Assembly (NCBI GenBank): GCA_905372275.1
Contig: CAJPON010000012.1
Span: forward strand, 1 to 21,854
Length of the DNA: 21,854 bases
Direction of reading: 5' to 3'
DNA from: Candidatus Saccharimonadota bacterium
Lineage (GTDB): Bacteria; Patescibacteriota; Saccharimonadia; Saccharimonadales; Saccharimonadaceae
A program made the translations under genes and the position numbers. Positions 8,087 to 15,521 of the stretch are shown one piece after another. Below the pieces are notes generated by a model, which saw only the letters and a program-made list of their open reading frames with translations, ran no database searches and was not told the origin of the DNA. The stretch's first letter is position 1, and each line of letters starts with the position of its first letter.

Positions 8087-9089
8087 TATTTACTCCGGCC
8101 GGCGCGGCTACGCCGTTGATACTTTGATTGAGTTGATCGGCTTTAACGGCCAAGCTTTTGAGAGTTGCCACATCGTCATTGTAAGCTTTAATCCGCGAAT
8201 TGAGCGAACCCTGCCGAGCATTAATAGCGCTAATTCGCTGCTGCAGCGCCGACCGCGCCACCGCGAAATCAGCTTGCGAACTAAACTCGCCGCTCCTAGC
8301 CCGTTCATTAAAATTATTAATATCAGCGTTAATTTGCGATAAATCGGACTGATAAGCTTCGACATCTTGTTTGATTTGTTTAGCGGCTGACTGCAACTTA
8401 GATTGCAGCGCTTCAGCCCGGGTATTAACTCGAGTAAATACTGCTGTGTAAGCTTGGTTTTTGGCGACAATTGACGCTCGATCAGTGAAATAACGCGCAT
8501 AATATTGTTCAAGGTCAGAGTCGAGCTCGCCAATCGTGGTACCGATAATCGAATGTAGCTCATCTAGCTCGGCGCCTGGCTCGGCCTCGCGGTAGTATTC
8601 CATAGCTTTGGCAATTTCCGGTTCATTTTTGACCTTTTGATAAGCCTTTTTGATCATAGCGTCGACTCGCGGCCGCTCGAAGATATTCAGCCGTGCATAC
8701 TGGGCGTGCAGCAATTCGTGCGCTGCTGTTACTTCTTTGGCGCCAGCTAATTCGGCATTTTCGACGTCAAAAAGATAAATCTTATCGCCATAGTAGCAGC
8801 CCAAGATGGCTGCGGTACGTTCGGTACTTTTACAATGAGCATTGAACTGGTCGCTGGCCTCGATAGCTGGCTGAGTTGCTCGGAAAGTGCGCTGCGCCGC
8901 CGGAGTCAGCTTGATTGAACCTTCAACCGCGGCAACAGCTGCAGGCGGCGTGAAAGTCGACGCTCGATAGGCATCAAAGGCTGTCTGCCCGTAGAAAAAA
9001 CCGCCAACAGCAATACTTATCACTGCCATCAAAGCGATGATTTTCGAGACAATACTACGTCTGGCTGTCGGTTTCGCTGCGCCGTTCAA
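8067..9089 (-). CDS. Membrane-anchored HELLH protein, putative zinc metallopeptidase
   Basis: A 340-aa protein of unknown function. One membrane segment (about residues 16-34) acts as an anchor. The following domain contains EVTAAHELLHAQY with an HExxH motif at H124-E125-H128, the metal site of zincin peptidases; acidic residues about 40-55 positions later (EAEPGAELDEL) could supply a third ligand, but which one cannot be told. Residues about 185-330 are Ala/Gln/Asn-rich and look like coiled coil. The start codon is TTG at 9089, 35 bases inside the end of clpC; AAAGGAG lies 9 nt upstream, and the next in-frame Met would remove part of the anchor. It occupies the slot that disA holds in Bacillus. 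Proteolytic activity is inferred, not proven. Confidence 0.75.
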   Translation of the reverse strand: MNGAAKPTARRSIVSKIIALMAVISIAVGGFFYGQTAFDAYRASTFTPPAAVAAVEGSIKLTPAAQRTFRATQPAIEASDQFNAHCKSTERTAAILGCYYGDKIYLFDVENAELAGAKEVTAAHELLHAQYARLNIFERPRVDAMIKKAYQKVKNEPEIAKAMEYYREAEPGAELDELHSIIGTTIGELDSDLEQYYARYFTDRASIVAKNQAYTAVFTRVNTRAEALQSKLQSAAKQIKQDVEAYQSDLSQINADINNFNERARSGEFSSQADFAVARSALQQRISAINARQGSLNSRIKAYNDDVATLKSLAVKADQLNQSINGVAAPAGVNSGQSAQ

Positions 9090-11535
9090 TCGCTATCGCT
9101 CCTTTCTTGATCCCTACTTCTAGGATATCACCTTTAGCATAGGCGCCGTCAAGTACTTGCTCAGCAATAGCATGCTCAACCTCGTCCTCGATGACGCGGC
9201 GCAGCGGACGGGCACCGTATTTAATGCTGTAACCCTTGTCGATAAGGAATTTTTTGGCACTAGGTTTAATCGTAAGGGCCAGGCCTTTGCGCACCAAACG
9301 CTGGCGCAGCTCGCCGATCAGCAGGTCGAAGATCTTGCCGACCTCGGCGCGAGTCAACGCTCGGAAAGTGATAATCCCGTCAAAGCGATTAATCAACTCG
9401 GGGCGCATAAACTTATCGAGAGCATCACGAGCAAATTTAGCGTTGCGGCGGTGCAAATCGTCAATTTCGCTGCTTTTGTCGCGGTTAGAGTGAAAGCCAA
9501 GTTCCGACTCTTTGGTCATCTTGTCGGCGCCGAGATTGCTAGTCAAGATGATAATCGTATTACGAAAGCTAACTTCGCGCCCCTTAGCATCAGTCATCGT
9601 CCCATCTTCCAGTAGCTGCAGCAGCAGGTTGAATACGTCTGGATGCGCCTTTTCAATTTCGTCAAAAAGCACCACGCTGTACGGCTGGCGGCGAACTTTG
9701 TCAGTCAATTTACCGCCGTCCTCGTAACCAACATAACCAGCTGGCGCCCCGAGCAGGCGCGACGTATTATGCTTCTCGCCGAATTCGCTCATGTCGATTT
9801 TGATAAGCGCTTCTTCGCTACCGAAAACTTCTCGCGCCAGCACTTTAGCTAATTGCGTTTTGCCGACACCAGTCGGTCCCATGAAAACGAAACTGCCAAT
9901 CGGCCGCCAGCTGCTAGCTACGCCGCTGCGGCTGCGGCGGATTGCCCGCGCTACCTTACCGATAGCCTCGCGCTGGCCAATGACGTACTTGCCGAGATGC
10001 TTTTCGAGCTGGCGCAGCAACTTCGCTTCGCTAGTCTGGACTTTTTCGACTGGAATGTTGGTCATCACAGCGATAGCATGCGCCACATCGTCATCGGTTA
10101 GTTGGATAGCGCGACGGCCTTTTTGGGCAGCAACTTCTGTCTCGAGCTTTTTACTAATCTGGCTAATACGCTGTTTGTACATAGCGGCCCGCTGGTAATC
10201 TTCGTGCAAAACAGCATCCTCCATGCGCTCATTGAGGTGCTTGAGTTCTTTGAGATATTCGCGCTCGTGGCTCGGGCGGTGGCCTCGCTTGACGCGAACT
10301 CGGGCAGCCGCCTCGTCGAGCACGTCAATCGCTTTATCGGGCATGAAACGGTCGCTGACGTAGCGGTCGCTCATATACACCGCCGATTCGATCACTTCGT
10401 CGGTAATTTTGACGCCATGATGCTTTTCGTAATAATTTTTAAGACCTTTCAAAATAGCGATTGTCTGCGCCATAGTTGGCTCCTTGACGACGATCGTCTG
10501 GAAACGCCGTTCTAGCGCCGTGTCTTTCTCGATATGTTTGCGATATTCATCGAGAGTTGTCGCGCCAATCATATGCAGCTCGCCGCGCGCCAACGCCGGC
10601 TTGAGGATATTGGCTGCATCCATCGAACCTTCCGAGGCGCCAGCGCCAACCAGCAGGTGCAATTCATCAATAAAAAGAATGATGTTACCTTGTTTTTTGA
10701 CTTCAGCAATTACCTTTTTCAGCCGATCCTCGAATTCACCGCGATATTTAGTACCGGCGATCATCGCCGCCATATCCAGCATAACCACGCGGCGATCTAA
10801 TAGATGGCCCGGTACGTCCTCGCGGACGATCCGCTGCGCTAACCCCTCAACGATAGCGGTTTTGCCAACGCCTGGCTCGCCAATCAAGACTGGATTATTC
10901 TTGGTGCGGCGGCTAAGGATAGTAATCATTCGCTCTAGCTCTTTGTCGCGGCCAATCATCGGGTCAAGCTCGCCGTTGGCTGCCCGCGCCGTCAAATCCA
11001 CGCCAAAGGCGCTAAGCGCCCCGCCGCGCGTATTGCCGCGGCGCCGCGGCTCGGTAGCAATATCGCCATGTTCGCCGCGATTCTCTTCAAACGACTTCTC
11101 GAGCTCGCTGATTATCATATCGACGTTGATGCCCATCTCGCGCAGCAGCGCTGTCGCTCGGGCGTTACCTTGTCGCAGGACGCTGTACAATATATGCTCT
11201 GTACCGAGATAATCATGGCCGTACTCGCGCGCTGCTTCCCATGCCATGCGCAATGTCAACAAGGCCGTCTCGCTAAGGCCCACCATACCGGTACTGGTAA
11301 CCACTCGCGACGGTTTGATATCCAGAATCATTTCAGCTTGCTGCAGGGTTACGCCAGCGTCAGTCAATACTTGCGCCGCTGAGCTCGACCCTTGCGCCAA
11401 AACGCCGAGCAGCAAGTGCTCCGTCCCAATGTAATTACTGCCGTTACCGCGAGCAATCGCGTCAGCATGCTGGACGCTAGCGCGCGCGTTGTCGGTCAAT
11501 CGCGAAATAAAATCTGCAAAATCTTCTGGCATCAT
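9055..11535 (-). CDS. clpC: ATP-dependent Clp protease ATPase subunit ClpC
   Basis: An 826-aa AAA+ unfoldase that feeds proteins to ClpP. Visible parts: two Clp N repeats (about 1-145), AAA-1 with Walker A GEPGVGKT (219-226) and the Walker B segment ILFIDELH, a middle region with a UVR-like helix pair (NERMEDAVLHEDYQRAAMY), AAA-2 with Walker A GPTGVGKT (about 553-560) and VVLFDEIEKAHPD, and a C-terminal D2-small domain. The start is the tandem ATG ATG at 11535/11532, with GGAG 5 nt upstream. The frame is open 22 codons further, but that stretch contains the promoter. Expression is predicted to be repressed by HrcA through the CIRCE operator. Its end overlaps the HELLH gene by 35 bases. Confidence 0.96.
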   Translation of the reverse strand: MMPEDFADFISRLTDNARASVQHADAIARGNGSNYIGTEHLLLGVLAQGSSSAAQVLTDAGVTLQQAEMILDIKPSRVVTSTGMVGLSETALLTLRMAWEAAREYGHDYLGTEHILYSVLRQGNARATALLREMGINVDMIISELEKSFEENRGEHGDIATEPRRRGNTRGGALSAFGVDLTARAANGELDPMIGRDKELERMITILSRRTKNNPVLIGEPGVGKTAIVEGLAQRIVREDVPGHLLDRRVVMLDMAAMIAGTKYRGEFEDRLKKVIAEVKKQGNIILFIDELHLLVGAGASEGSMDAANILKPALARGELHMIGATTLDEYRKHIEKDTALERRFQTIVVKEPTMAQTIAILKGLKNYYEKHHGVKITDEVIESAVYMSDRYVSDRFMPDKAIDVLDEAAARVRVKRGHRPSHEREYLKELKHLNERMEDAVLHEDYQRAAMYKQRISQISKKLETEVAAQKGRRAIQLTDDDVAHAIAVMTNIPVEKVQTSEAKLLRQLEKHLGKYVIGQREAIGKVARAIRRSRSGVASSWRPIGSFVFMGPTGVGKTQLAKVLAREVFGSEEALIKIDMSEFGEKHNTSRLLGAPAGYVGYEDGGKLTDKVRRQPYSVVLFDEIEKAHPDVFNLLLQLLEDGTMTDAKGREVSFRNTIIILTSNLGADKMTKESELGFHSNRDKSSEIDDLHRRNAKFARDALDKFMRPELINRFDGIITFRALTRAEVGKIFDLLIGELRQRLVRKGLALTIKPSAKKFLIDKGYSIKYGARPLRRVIEDEVEHAIAEQVLDGAYAKGDILEVGIKKGAIAIERRSETDSQT

Positions 11536-11572
11536 GAGTTCTCCGTTCTGAGCGTATTGCCCATTGCAGCCA

Positions 11573-11601
11573 ATTATACATAACAAATTAGCACTCGTCA
11601 A
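11573..11601 (-). promoter_or_regulatory. clpC promoter
   Basis: On the minus strand: TTGACG (11601-11596), a 17-nt spacer, then TATAAT (11578-11573). Transcription should start near 11566, giving a leader of about 30 nt. The -35 lies inside the CIRCE operator. Confidence 0.85.
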
Positions 11602-11614
11602 GGCAGAGTGCTAA
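11588..11614. promoter_or_regulatory. CIRCE operator (HrcA site)
   Basis: TTAGCACTC (11588-11596), 9 nt, GAGTGCTAA (11606-11614): an exact match to the CIRCE consensus. It covers the -35 and half the spacer of the clpC promoter, so HrcA bound here would block RNA polymerase. No hrcA is in the window. Confidence 0.95.
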
Positions 11615-11638
11615 TTTGCAAAAAAGCGGCTGCGGGTT

Positions 11639-12754
11639 TTAATCTTGATTTTCGATAGCGCTAAACAAATCTTCCTCGACGTTCTTGCGCGGTTTTTTCT
11701 CGGCTGATTTCGGCGCTGTGGTCTCGATATTCAATTCGTAGCCAGTCAGGCGGCTCGCCAAACGCACATTTTGCCCGCCGCGGCCGATAGCGATTGATTG
11801 CTGGTCTTCAGTAACGTAAACATTGGCGGTTTTTTTGTCCTTATCAATCTCGACTTTAACAATCTCAGCCGGGCTAAGAGCATTGCGGATATACGTATCT
11901 ATATTATCATCATAGGTAACGATATCGATTTTCTCTTGCTCGCCGATTTCGCTCATCACCGCATTGACGCGCGCGCCGTGACCGCCGACGAACGTTCCGA
12001 CCGGGTCAACGCCTGGCACCGTGCTAGCAACCGCTAGTTTAGTGCGGCGGCCAGCTTCGCGGGCGATGCCTTTGATCTCGACGGCGCCAGTTTCCATCTC
12101 GGGCACTTCTTGGCGGAAGAGATATTCGATAAAGTCCTCGCTGCCGCGGCTGAGGATCAGCTGCGGGCCGCGGCCTTCGCGTTCGATGTCTTTGATTAAT
12201 ACTTTGATCCGCGAGCCAATTTTGTAAAACTCGCCTTGAATCTGCTCGCTCTGCGGGATAATACCGGTGGCCTTGCCTAGCTCGACACGCACCACGCGCG
12301 GCTCGACACGCTGCACCATACCGGTAACGACCGTGCCGATTTTGTCTTCGAACTCTGCCAGAACGACTTCGCGTTCGGCTTCGCGCAGGCGCTGCATGAC
12401 GACTTGCTTGGCAGTCTGGGCGGCCACTCGACCAAAGGACTTAACTTCATGAGCTTCCTCGATAGTATCTCCTAACTGAGCATCTGGCTTCTCTACTTGA
12501 GCATCCGCCAAGCTGATTTCAGTGGCCGGATTGACGACATCCTCGACGACTTCGCGCTGGACAAACACCTTGGCGGTGCCGTCATTAATATTAAGTTCAG
12601 CGCGCACATTTTGCTCGCGCTCGCCGTTATCGCGCCGCCAGGCAGCAGCGATTGCCTGCTCGATTACGTTTAGTACAGTTTCTTCGGGCAACGCCTTTTC
12701 ATCAGCAATCGCCCGCACTGCTAGCGTCAACTGCTTGATATTCAAATCTTCCAT
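11639..12754 (-). CDS. nusA: Transcription termination/antitermination factor NusA
   Basis: A 371-aa RNA-polymerase-associated factor. An N-terminal domain (about 1-125) contacts the polymerase, followed by an S1 domain (about 130-200, GTVVTGMVQRVEPR and LILSRGSEDF) and two KH domains, the first with GVDPVGTFVGGHGARV and EIGEQEKIDIV, the second with QQSIAIGRGGQNVRLA. A short acidic tail replaces the C-terminal repeats of E. coli NusA, as in many Gram-positive homologues. The start at 12754 is supported by AAAGGAA just upstream; an in-frame Met 8 codons earlier has no such site. It is followed by the CIRCE-controlled clpC promoter, so clpC may also be reached by read-through. Confidence 0.95.
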   Translation of the reverse strand: MEDLNIKQLTLAVRAIADEKALPEETVLNVIEQAIAAAWRRDNGEREQNVRAELNINDGTAKVFVQREVVEDVVNPATEISLADAQVEKPDAQLGDTIEEAHEVKSFGRVAAQTAKQVVMQRLREAEREVVLAEFEDKIGTVVTGMVQRVEPRVVRVELGKATGIIPQSEQIQGEFYKIGSRIKVLIKDIEREGRGPQLILSRGSEDFIEYLFRQEVPEMETGAVEIKGIAREAGRRTKLAVASTVPGVDPVGTFVGGHGARVNAVMSEIGEQEKIDIVTYDDNIDTYIRNALSPAEIVKVEIDKDKKTANVYVTEDQQSIAIGRGGQNVRLASRLTGYELNIETTAPKSAEKKPRKNVEEDLFSAIENQD

Positions 12755-12820
12755 ATAATTCCTTTCTTTTAGTTCCAATACGAAAACAACCGACCTGCCG
12801 GCCGGATGAGTACGTACTTA

Positions 12821-12849
12821 ATGTAACACGCGAGGGCTGGCATCGTCAA
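12821..12849 (-). promoter_or_regulatory. nusA promoter
   Basis: On the minus strand: TTGACG (12849-12844), a 17-nt spacer, TTACAT (12826-12821), with TG directly upstream of the -10. The -35 is strong and the -10 weaker. It gives a leader of about 60 nt before the nusA ATG. Confidence 0.6.
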
Positions 12850-12894
12850 GCCTAGCAGTGCGATACAAAAAATATTTCACAAAGAGTTGAGTTG

Positions 12895-12939
12895 GGGGCG
12901 GGACGGCGAAATAAATCGCACATCCCGCCCCGCACCTCA
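12895..12939 (-). terminator. Unit 2 tail: GC-rich hairpin plus leader-complementary segment
   Basis: GGGGCGGGA (12895-12903) pairs with TCCCGCCCC (12923-12931), with an inner GCGA/TCGC pair closing an AATAAA-type loop. Overlapping the stop codon, 12930-12939 (read TGAGGTGCGG on the minus strand) is the exact complement of leader positions 13360-13369. The region downstream toward nusA is only moderately T-rich. Confidence 0.7.
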
Positions 12940-13335
12940 TGCGTTTGTGTCTGGGCTCTCTGGGGAATACCCTTCACGGGGTCCCCAGGCTTGTTCGGAC
13001 AGGCTCAGCTGCGCCATCTTGACGAGGGCAGAGACTTTCTGGCTCTGCGCCCTACGAATCCACAGCCTGGAGATCCAGGCCAGGAACCTGAGTCTGTACT
13101 CTACGGCTGCGAGTATCGCCGCCACCGTGTAGGCAGCCAGCGCCGCCCACGCGGCAGCTTCGTAGTTCGTATATGCACTACCGCGACGGCTGATCGCGGA
13201 ATACATGAATATTATAGTAAACATCACTCCTAGGAGTGATGTTTGGATCGGCCCCACTCTCCGCTGCCGCCACAGGGAGACGGTGAGAAAGATACACAGA
13301 ACCACAGCCGAAAGGCTGGCCACGATATCGAGCAT
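12937..13335 (-). CDS. Unit 2 orphan membrane protein, 132 aa
   Basis: I do not recognise this protein. Three hydrophobic segments (about residues 4-22, 31-48 and 58-78) are followed by a basic, Trp/Arg-rich helix-like stretch (80-105) and a polar Pro/Ser tail, so it is probably an inner-membrane protein with a cytoplasmic amphipathic tail. The start is supported by AGGAGAGG (13352-13345) 9 nt before the ATG and by a near-consensus promoter. Codon use includes several AGG and AGA Arg codons. The coding region is rich in perfect hairpins: 12961-12987, 13028-13052 (one bulge), 13065-13080 and a 26-bp palindrome at 13219-13244. No function can be assigned. Confidence 0.72.
   Translation of the reverse strand: MLDIVASLSAVVLCIFLTVSLWRQRRVGPIQTSLLGVMFTIIFMYSAISRRGSAYTNYEAAAWAALAAYTVAAILAAVEYRLRFLAWISRLWIRRAQSQKVSALVKMAQLSLSEQAWGPREGYSPESPDTNA
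13219..13244. repeat. 26-bp perfect palindrome inside unit 2 gene
   Basis: The half-site AAACATCACTCCT (13219-13231) is followed directly by its exact reverse complement (13232-13244), centred on CCTAGG. In the mRNA it could form a hairpin, and as DNA it could bind a dimeric protein. It lies in codons for the second membrane segment. Confidence 0.85.
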
Positions 13336-13438
13336 AACGTTTATCCTCTCCTAGAAAGTTGAGGTGCGGCCTATCCAGACCGCTACCTCGGACGCATGCG
13401 GACTTTCCGCGCGTCAGGCAGCCTTTATCTGAAAGGCT
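13336..13438 (-). promoter_or_regulatory. Structured 5' leader of unit 2
   Basis: Three consecutive hairpins fill the leader: 13420-13438 (7 bp, 5-nt loop), 13391-13415 (GACGC and CGGA stems, mostly paired) and 13361-13389 (GAGGT and GCGG stems with one bulged base). In the RNA, the 3' arm of the last hairpin (CCGCACCTCA, 13369-13360) is also the exact complement of the gene's tail (12939-12930), so local and long-range pairing compete. The SD AGGAGAGG follows at 13352-13345. Confidence 0.65.
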
Positions 13439-13445
13439 AATTATA

Positions 13446-13474
13446 ATTATACTATACTTACTGAGCATCGTCAA
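13446..13474 (-). promoter_or_regulatory. Promoter of small unit 2
   Basis: On the minus strand: TTGACG (13474-13469), a 17-nt spacer, TATAAT (13451-13446); a second TATAAT follows immediately. Near-consensus and clearly stronger-looking than the adjacent tgt promoter. Confidence 0.85.
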
Positions 13475-13532
13475 TGTTTTCAACATATTTCATGCTTTTG
13501 GCAAAAGTTACACTTTGCTGCCATGAGGTAGA

Positions 13533-13541
13533 TGATATACT
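13533..13541 (+). promoter_or_regulatory. Extended -10 promoter of tgt, leaderless
   Basis: TGATATACT (13533-13541) ends 7 nt before the tgt ATG, so transcription should start at or next to the A of the start codon. There is no SD and no convincing -35. Confidence 0.7.
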
Positions 13542-13548
13542 AGACCTT

Positions 13549-14793
13549 ATGAATCAACCCCTTGTTTTCAGTATTACCCATCGCCTCCCAGGCACCTTAG
13601 CGCGTACTGGTACGATTGAAACGCCGCACGGTACGATTCAAACGCCAGCTTTCATCGTTGGCGGCACCAAAGCAACCGTCAAAGCGTTGACTGTCGAACA
13701 AGTCAAAGCCTGCGGCGGGCAATCAATTTTGGCCAATACTTATCATTTGATGCAGCGGCCAGGCGCCGAAATCATTCATAAAGCTGGCGGCCTAGGCAAA
13801 TTTATGGGTTACGATGGACCGACCTTCACTGATAGCGGCGGCTTTCAGATTTTCAGTCTGGGAATTGCTTACAAAAAAGGCATTGACGCCGTCGCTCACA
13901 CCCAAAAAGGCAATGCTGCGCAAGCGGTCAAGTCTGCTAATCAGCTAGCCAAAGTTACCGACCAAGGCGCGCAATTTCGGTCGCATCTGGATGGCAGATA
14001 TATAATGATGACGCCAGAATCGTCAATGGAGCTACAGCACGCCATCGGCGCTGATATTCATATGGCCTTTGATGAGCTGACTGCACCGCTAGCAGCCCGC
14101 GGCACGATTGTAAAGGCAATGCAGCGAACGCATGCTTGGGCGGAGCGCTGCTTGGTTCGCCACGATGAACTAAACGCCGAACATCTAGCACGCGGCGAAA
14201 ACCTGCAAGCGCTCTACGGTGTCGTCCAGGGCGCCCGCGACGAAACGCTCCGCCGCCATTCGGCTAATTTCCTGGGTGAGCGCAACTTCGACGGCTACGG
14301 TATCGGCGGCGTTTTTCAACCTGGTGAGATCGCCGACGTCGTCAGCTGGGTCTGCGAGACTTTGCCCGAGGATAAGCCGCGCCACCTATTAGGCTTAGGT
14401 TCGCAGCCGGCCGATTTGTTTCTCGGCGTCGAATATGGCATCGATACTTTCGATTGTGTCGCGCCGACCCGCCAAGCCCGCAACGGCGCTCTGTATACCC
14501 TTGACGGCCGCATCAACATCAGCAACGCCCGCTTTCGCGAGGACTTCGCGCCAATCGACGCTGAATGCGACTGTTATACTTGCCAGCATCATACGCGCGC
14601 TTACATCAATCATCTGTTTCACGCCGACGAAATTCTCGGCGCTACGCTCGCCAGCATTCATAATGAACGCTTCGTAGTGCGCACTGTCGACCAGATCCGC
14701 GCCTCGCTACTAGACGGCACATTTTTTGATTTCAAGCAGTCGTTTCTAGCTCGCTACTACGGCGATAATTTACCAATCGGCGTCACATTATAA
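13549..14793 (+). CDS. tgt: Queuine/preQ1 tRNA-guanine transglycosylase
   Basis: A 414-aa enzyme that swaps guanine 34 of GUN-anticodon tRNAs for a queuosine precursor. It has the (beta-alpha)8 signatures NTYHLMQRPG, FTDSGGFQIFSLG (catalytic-site Asp), FRSHLDG, ADIHMAFDEL, GVVQGARDETLRR, GYGIGGV and DCVAPTRQARNGALYT (nucleophile Asp), and a C-terminal zinc site CDCYTCQHH. The frame is open 25 codons further upstream, but the start at 13549 fits the leaderless promoter and the usual N-terminus. Compared with typical bacterial Tgt (about 370-380 aa) there is an extra stretch of roughly 25-30 residues after FSLG, before FRSHLDG, in a loop near the active site. The convergent neighbour is a queuosine-precursor transporter. 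Confidence 0.95.
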   Translation: MNQPLVFSITHRLPGTLARTGTIETPHGTIQTPAFIVGGTKATVKALTVEQVKACGGQSILANTYHLMQRPGAEIIHKAGGLGKFMGYDGPTFTDSGGFQIFSLGIAYKKGIDAVAHTQKGNAAQAVKSANQLAKVTDQGAQFRSHLDGRYIMMTPESSMELQHAIGADIHMAFDELTAPLAARGTIVKAMQRTHAWAERCLVRHDELNAEHLARGENLQALYGVVQGARDETLRRHSANFLGERNFDGYGIGGVFQPGEIADVVSWVCETLPEDKPRHLLGLGSQPADLFLGVEYGIDTFDCVAPTRQARNGALYTLDGRINISNARFREDFAPIDAECDCYTCQHHTRAYINHLFHADEILGATLASIHNERFVVRTVDQIRASLLDGTFFDFKQSFLARYYGDNLPIGVTL

Positions 14794-14836
14794 AATAAAA
14801 CCGCGTCAAAATCTAACGCCAGGATAAACCAAGCAA

Positions 14837-15505
14837 CTAATTCACCAGGTATTTCGCTGGCTGCTCGAACGTATCCATCTTTTCACGCTTTTTCACGCGG
14901 GCAATCAAATGTATCGTCAACGGCGAGACCATAATCTCTACTGTCATCTTTATCAAAAACACCGTGACGATAAGCTGCCAAAAGCTGGTCGTCGGCATAG
15001 TACCGGCAAAAGCAATCGTCGAGAAAATCACCGTATCTAGAGCGCTGCCCGCCACCGAGCTGCCAATCATCCGCCGCCACAAACCACAGCCGCGGCTAGC
15101 AACTTTCATTCGCCCCATTACGTAAGCATTCATGATCTCGCCAACAAATAGCGCCGTTACCGAACCGATAGCCAGCCGCCAGACCACACCCAGCGTCGAT
15201 TCAAACGCCGTTTGCCCCGTCCAGCTGCTATCTGCCGGCAATAATTGCACCACCCAAAAAGTCAGTGTCATCAGCGTCAAGGCTGCCACGCCGTTATAAA
15301 TCAGCCGGCGCATCCGGCGATAACCATAAACCTCAGTGATTATATCACCCACGATATACGCTAGCGGAAACAAAACCGTGCCAGCATCAAAAGTCAGCCA
15401 GCCAACAGATACAATTTTGACGCTGACAATATTACTAACCAATAGTGTCGTTACAAAAAGTACCGTAAATATATCATAGAGAGAATACTGGTGTTGCTTT
15501 GTCAT
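14837..15505 (-). CDS. yhhQ: Queuosine precursor transporter, YhhQ/VUT family
   Basis: A 222-aa membrane protein with about six hydrophobic segments. Family marks include LLVSNIVSVKIV near the N-terminus, FPLAYIVGDIITEVYGYRRMRRLIY (the D...EVYGY signature of the family), FVGEIMNAYVMGRMK and SSVAGSALDTVIFSTIAF. In E. coli YhhQ imports preQ0 and preQ1; the same role is inferred here because tgt is the convergent neighbour, 43 bases away, and no queuosine biosynthesis gene is in the window. The start at 15505 is supported by an extended -10 ending 7 nt before the ATG, which predicts a leaderless transcript. It starts right after the HNH gene's stop codon, which itself overlaps the promoter. Confidence 0.9.
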   Translation of the reverse strand: MTKQHQYSLYDIFTVLFVTTLLVSNIVSVKIVSVGWLTFDAGTVLFPLAYIVGDIITEVYGYRRMRRLIYNGVAALTLMTLTFWVVQLLPADSSWTGQTAFESTLGVVWRLAIGSVTALFVGEIMNAYVMGRMKVASRGCGLWRRMIGSSVAGSALDTVIFSTIAFAGTMPTTSFWQLIVTVFLIKMTVEIMVSPLTIHLIARVKKREKMDTFEQPAKYLVN

Positions 15506-15512
15506 ATCTTAG

Positions 15513-15521
15513 ATTATATCA
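15513..15521 (-). promoter_or_regulatory. Extended -10 promoter of yhhQ, leaderless
   Basis: On the minus strand TGATATAAT (15521-15513) lies 7 nt before the ATG. Its TGA is also the stop codon of the HNH gene, so promoter and coding end share bases. Confidence 0.75.
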
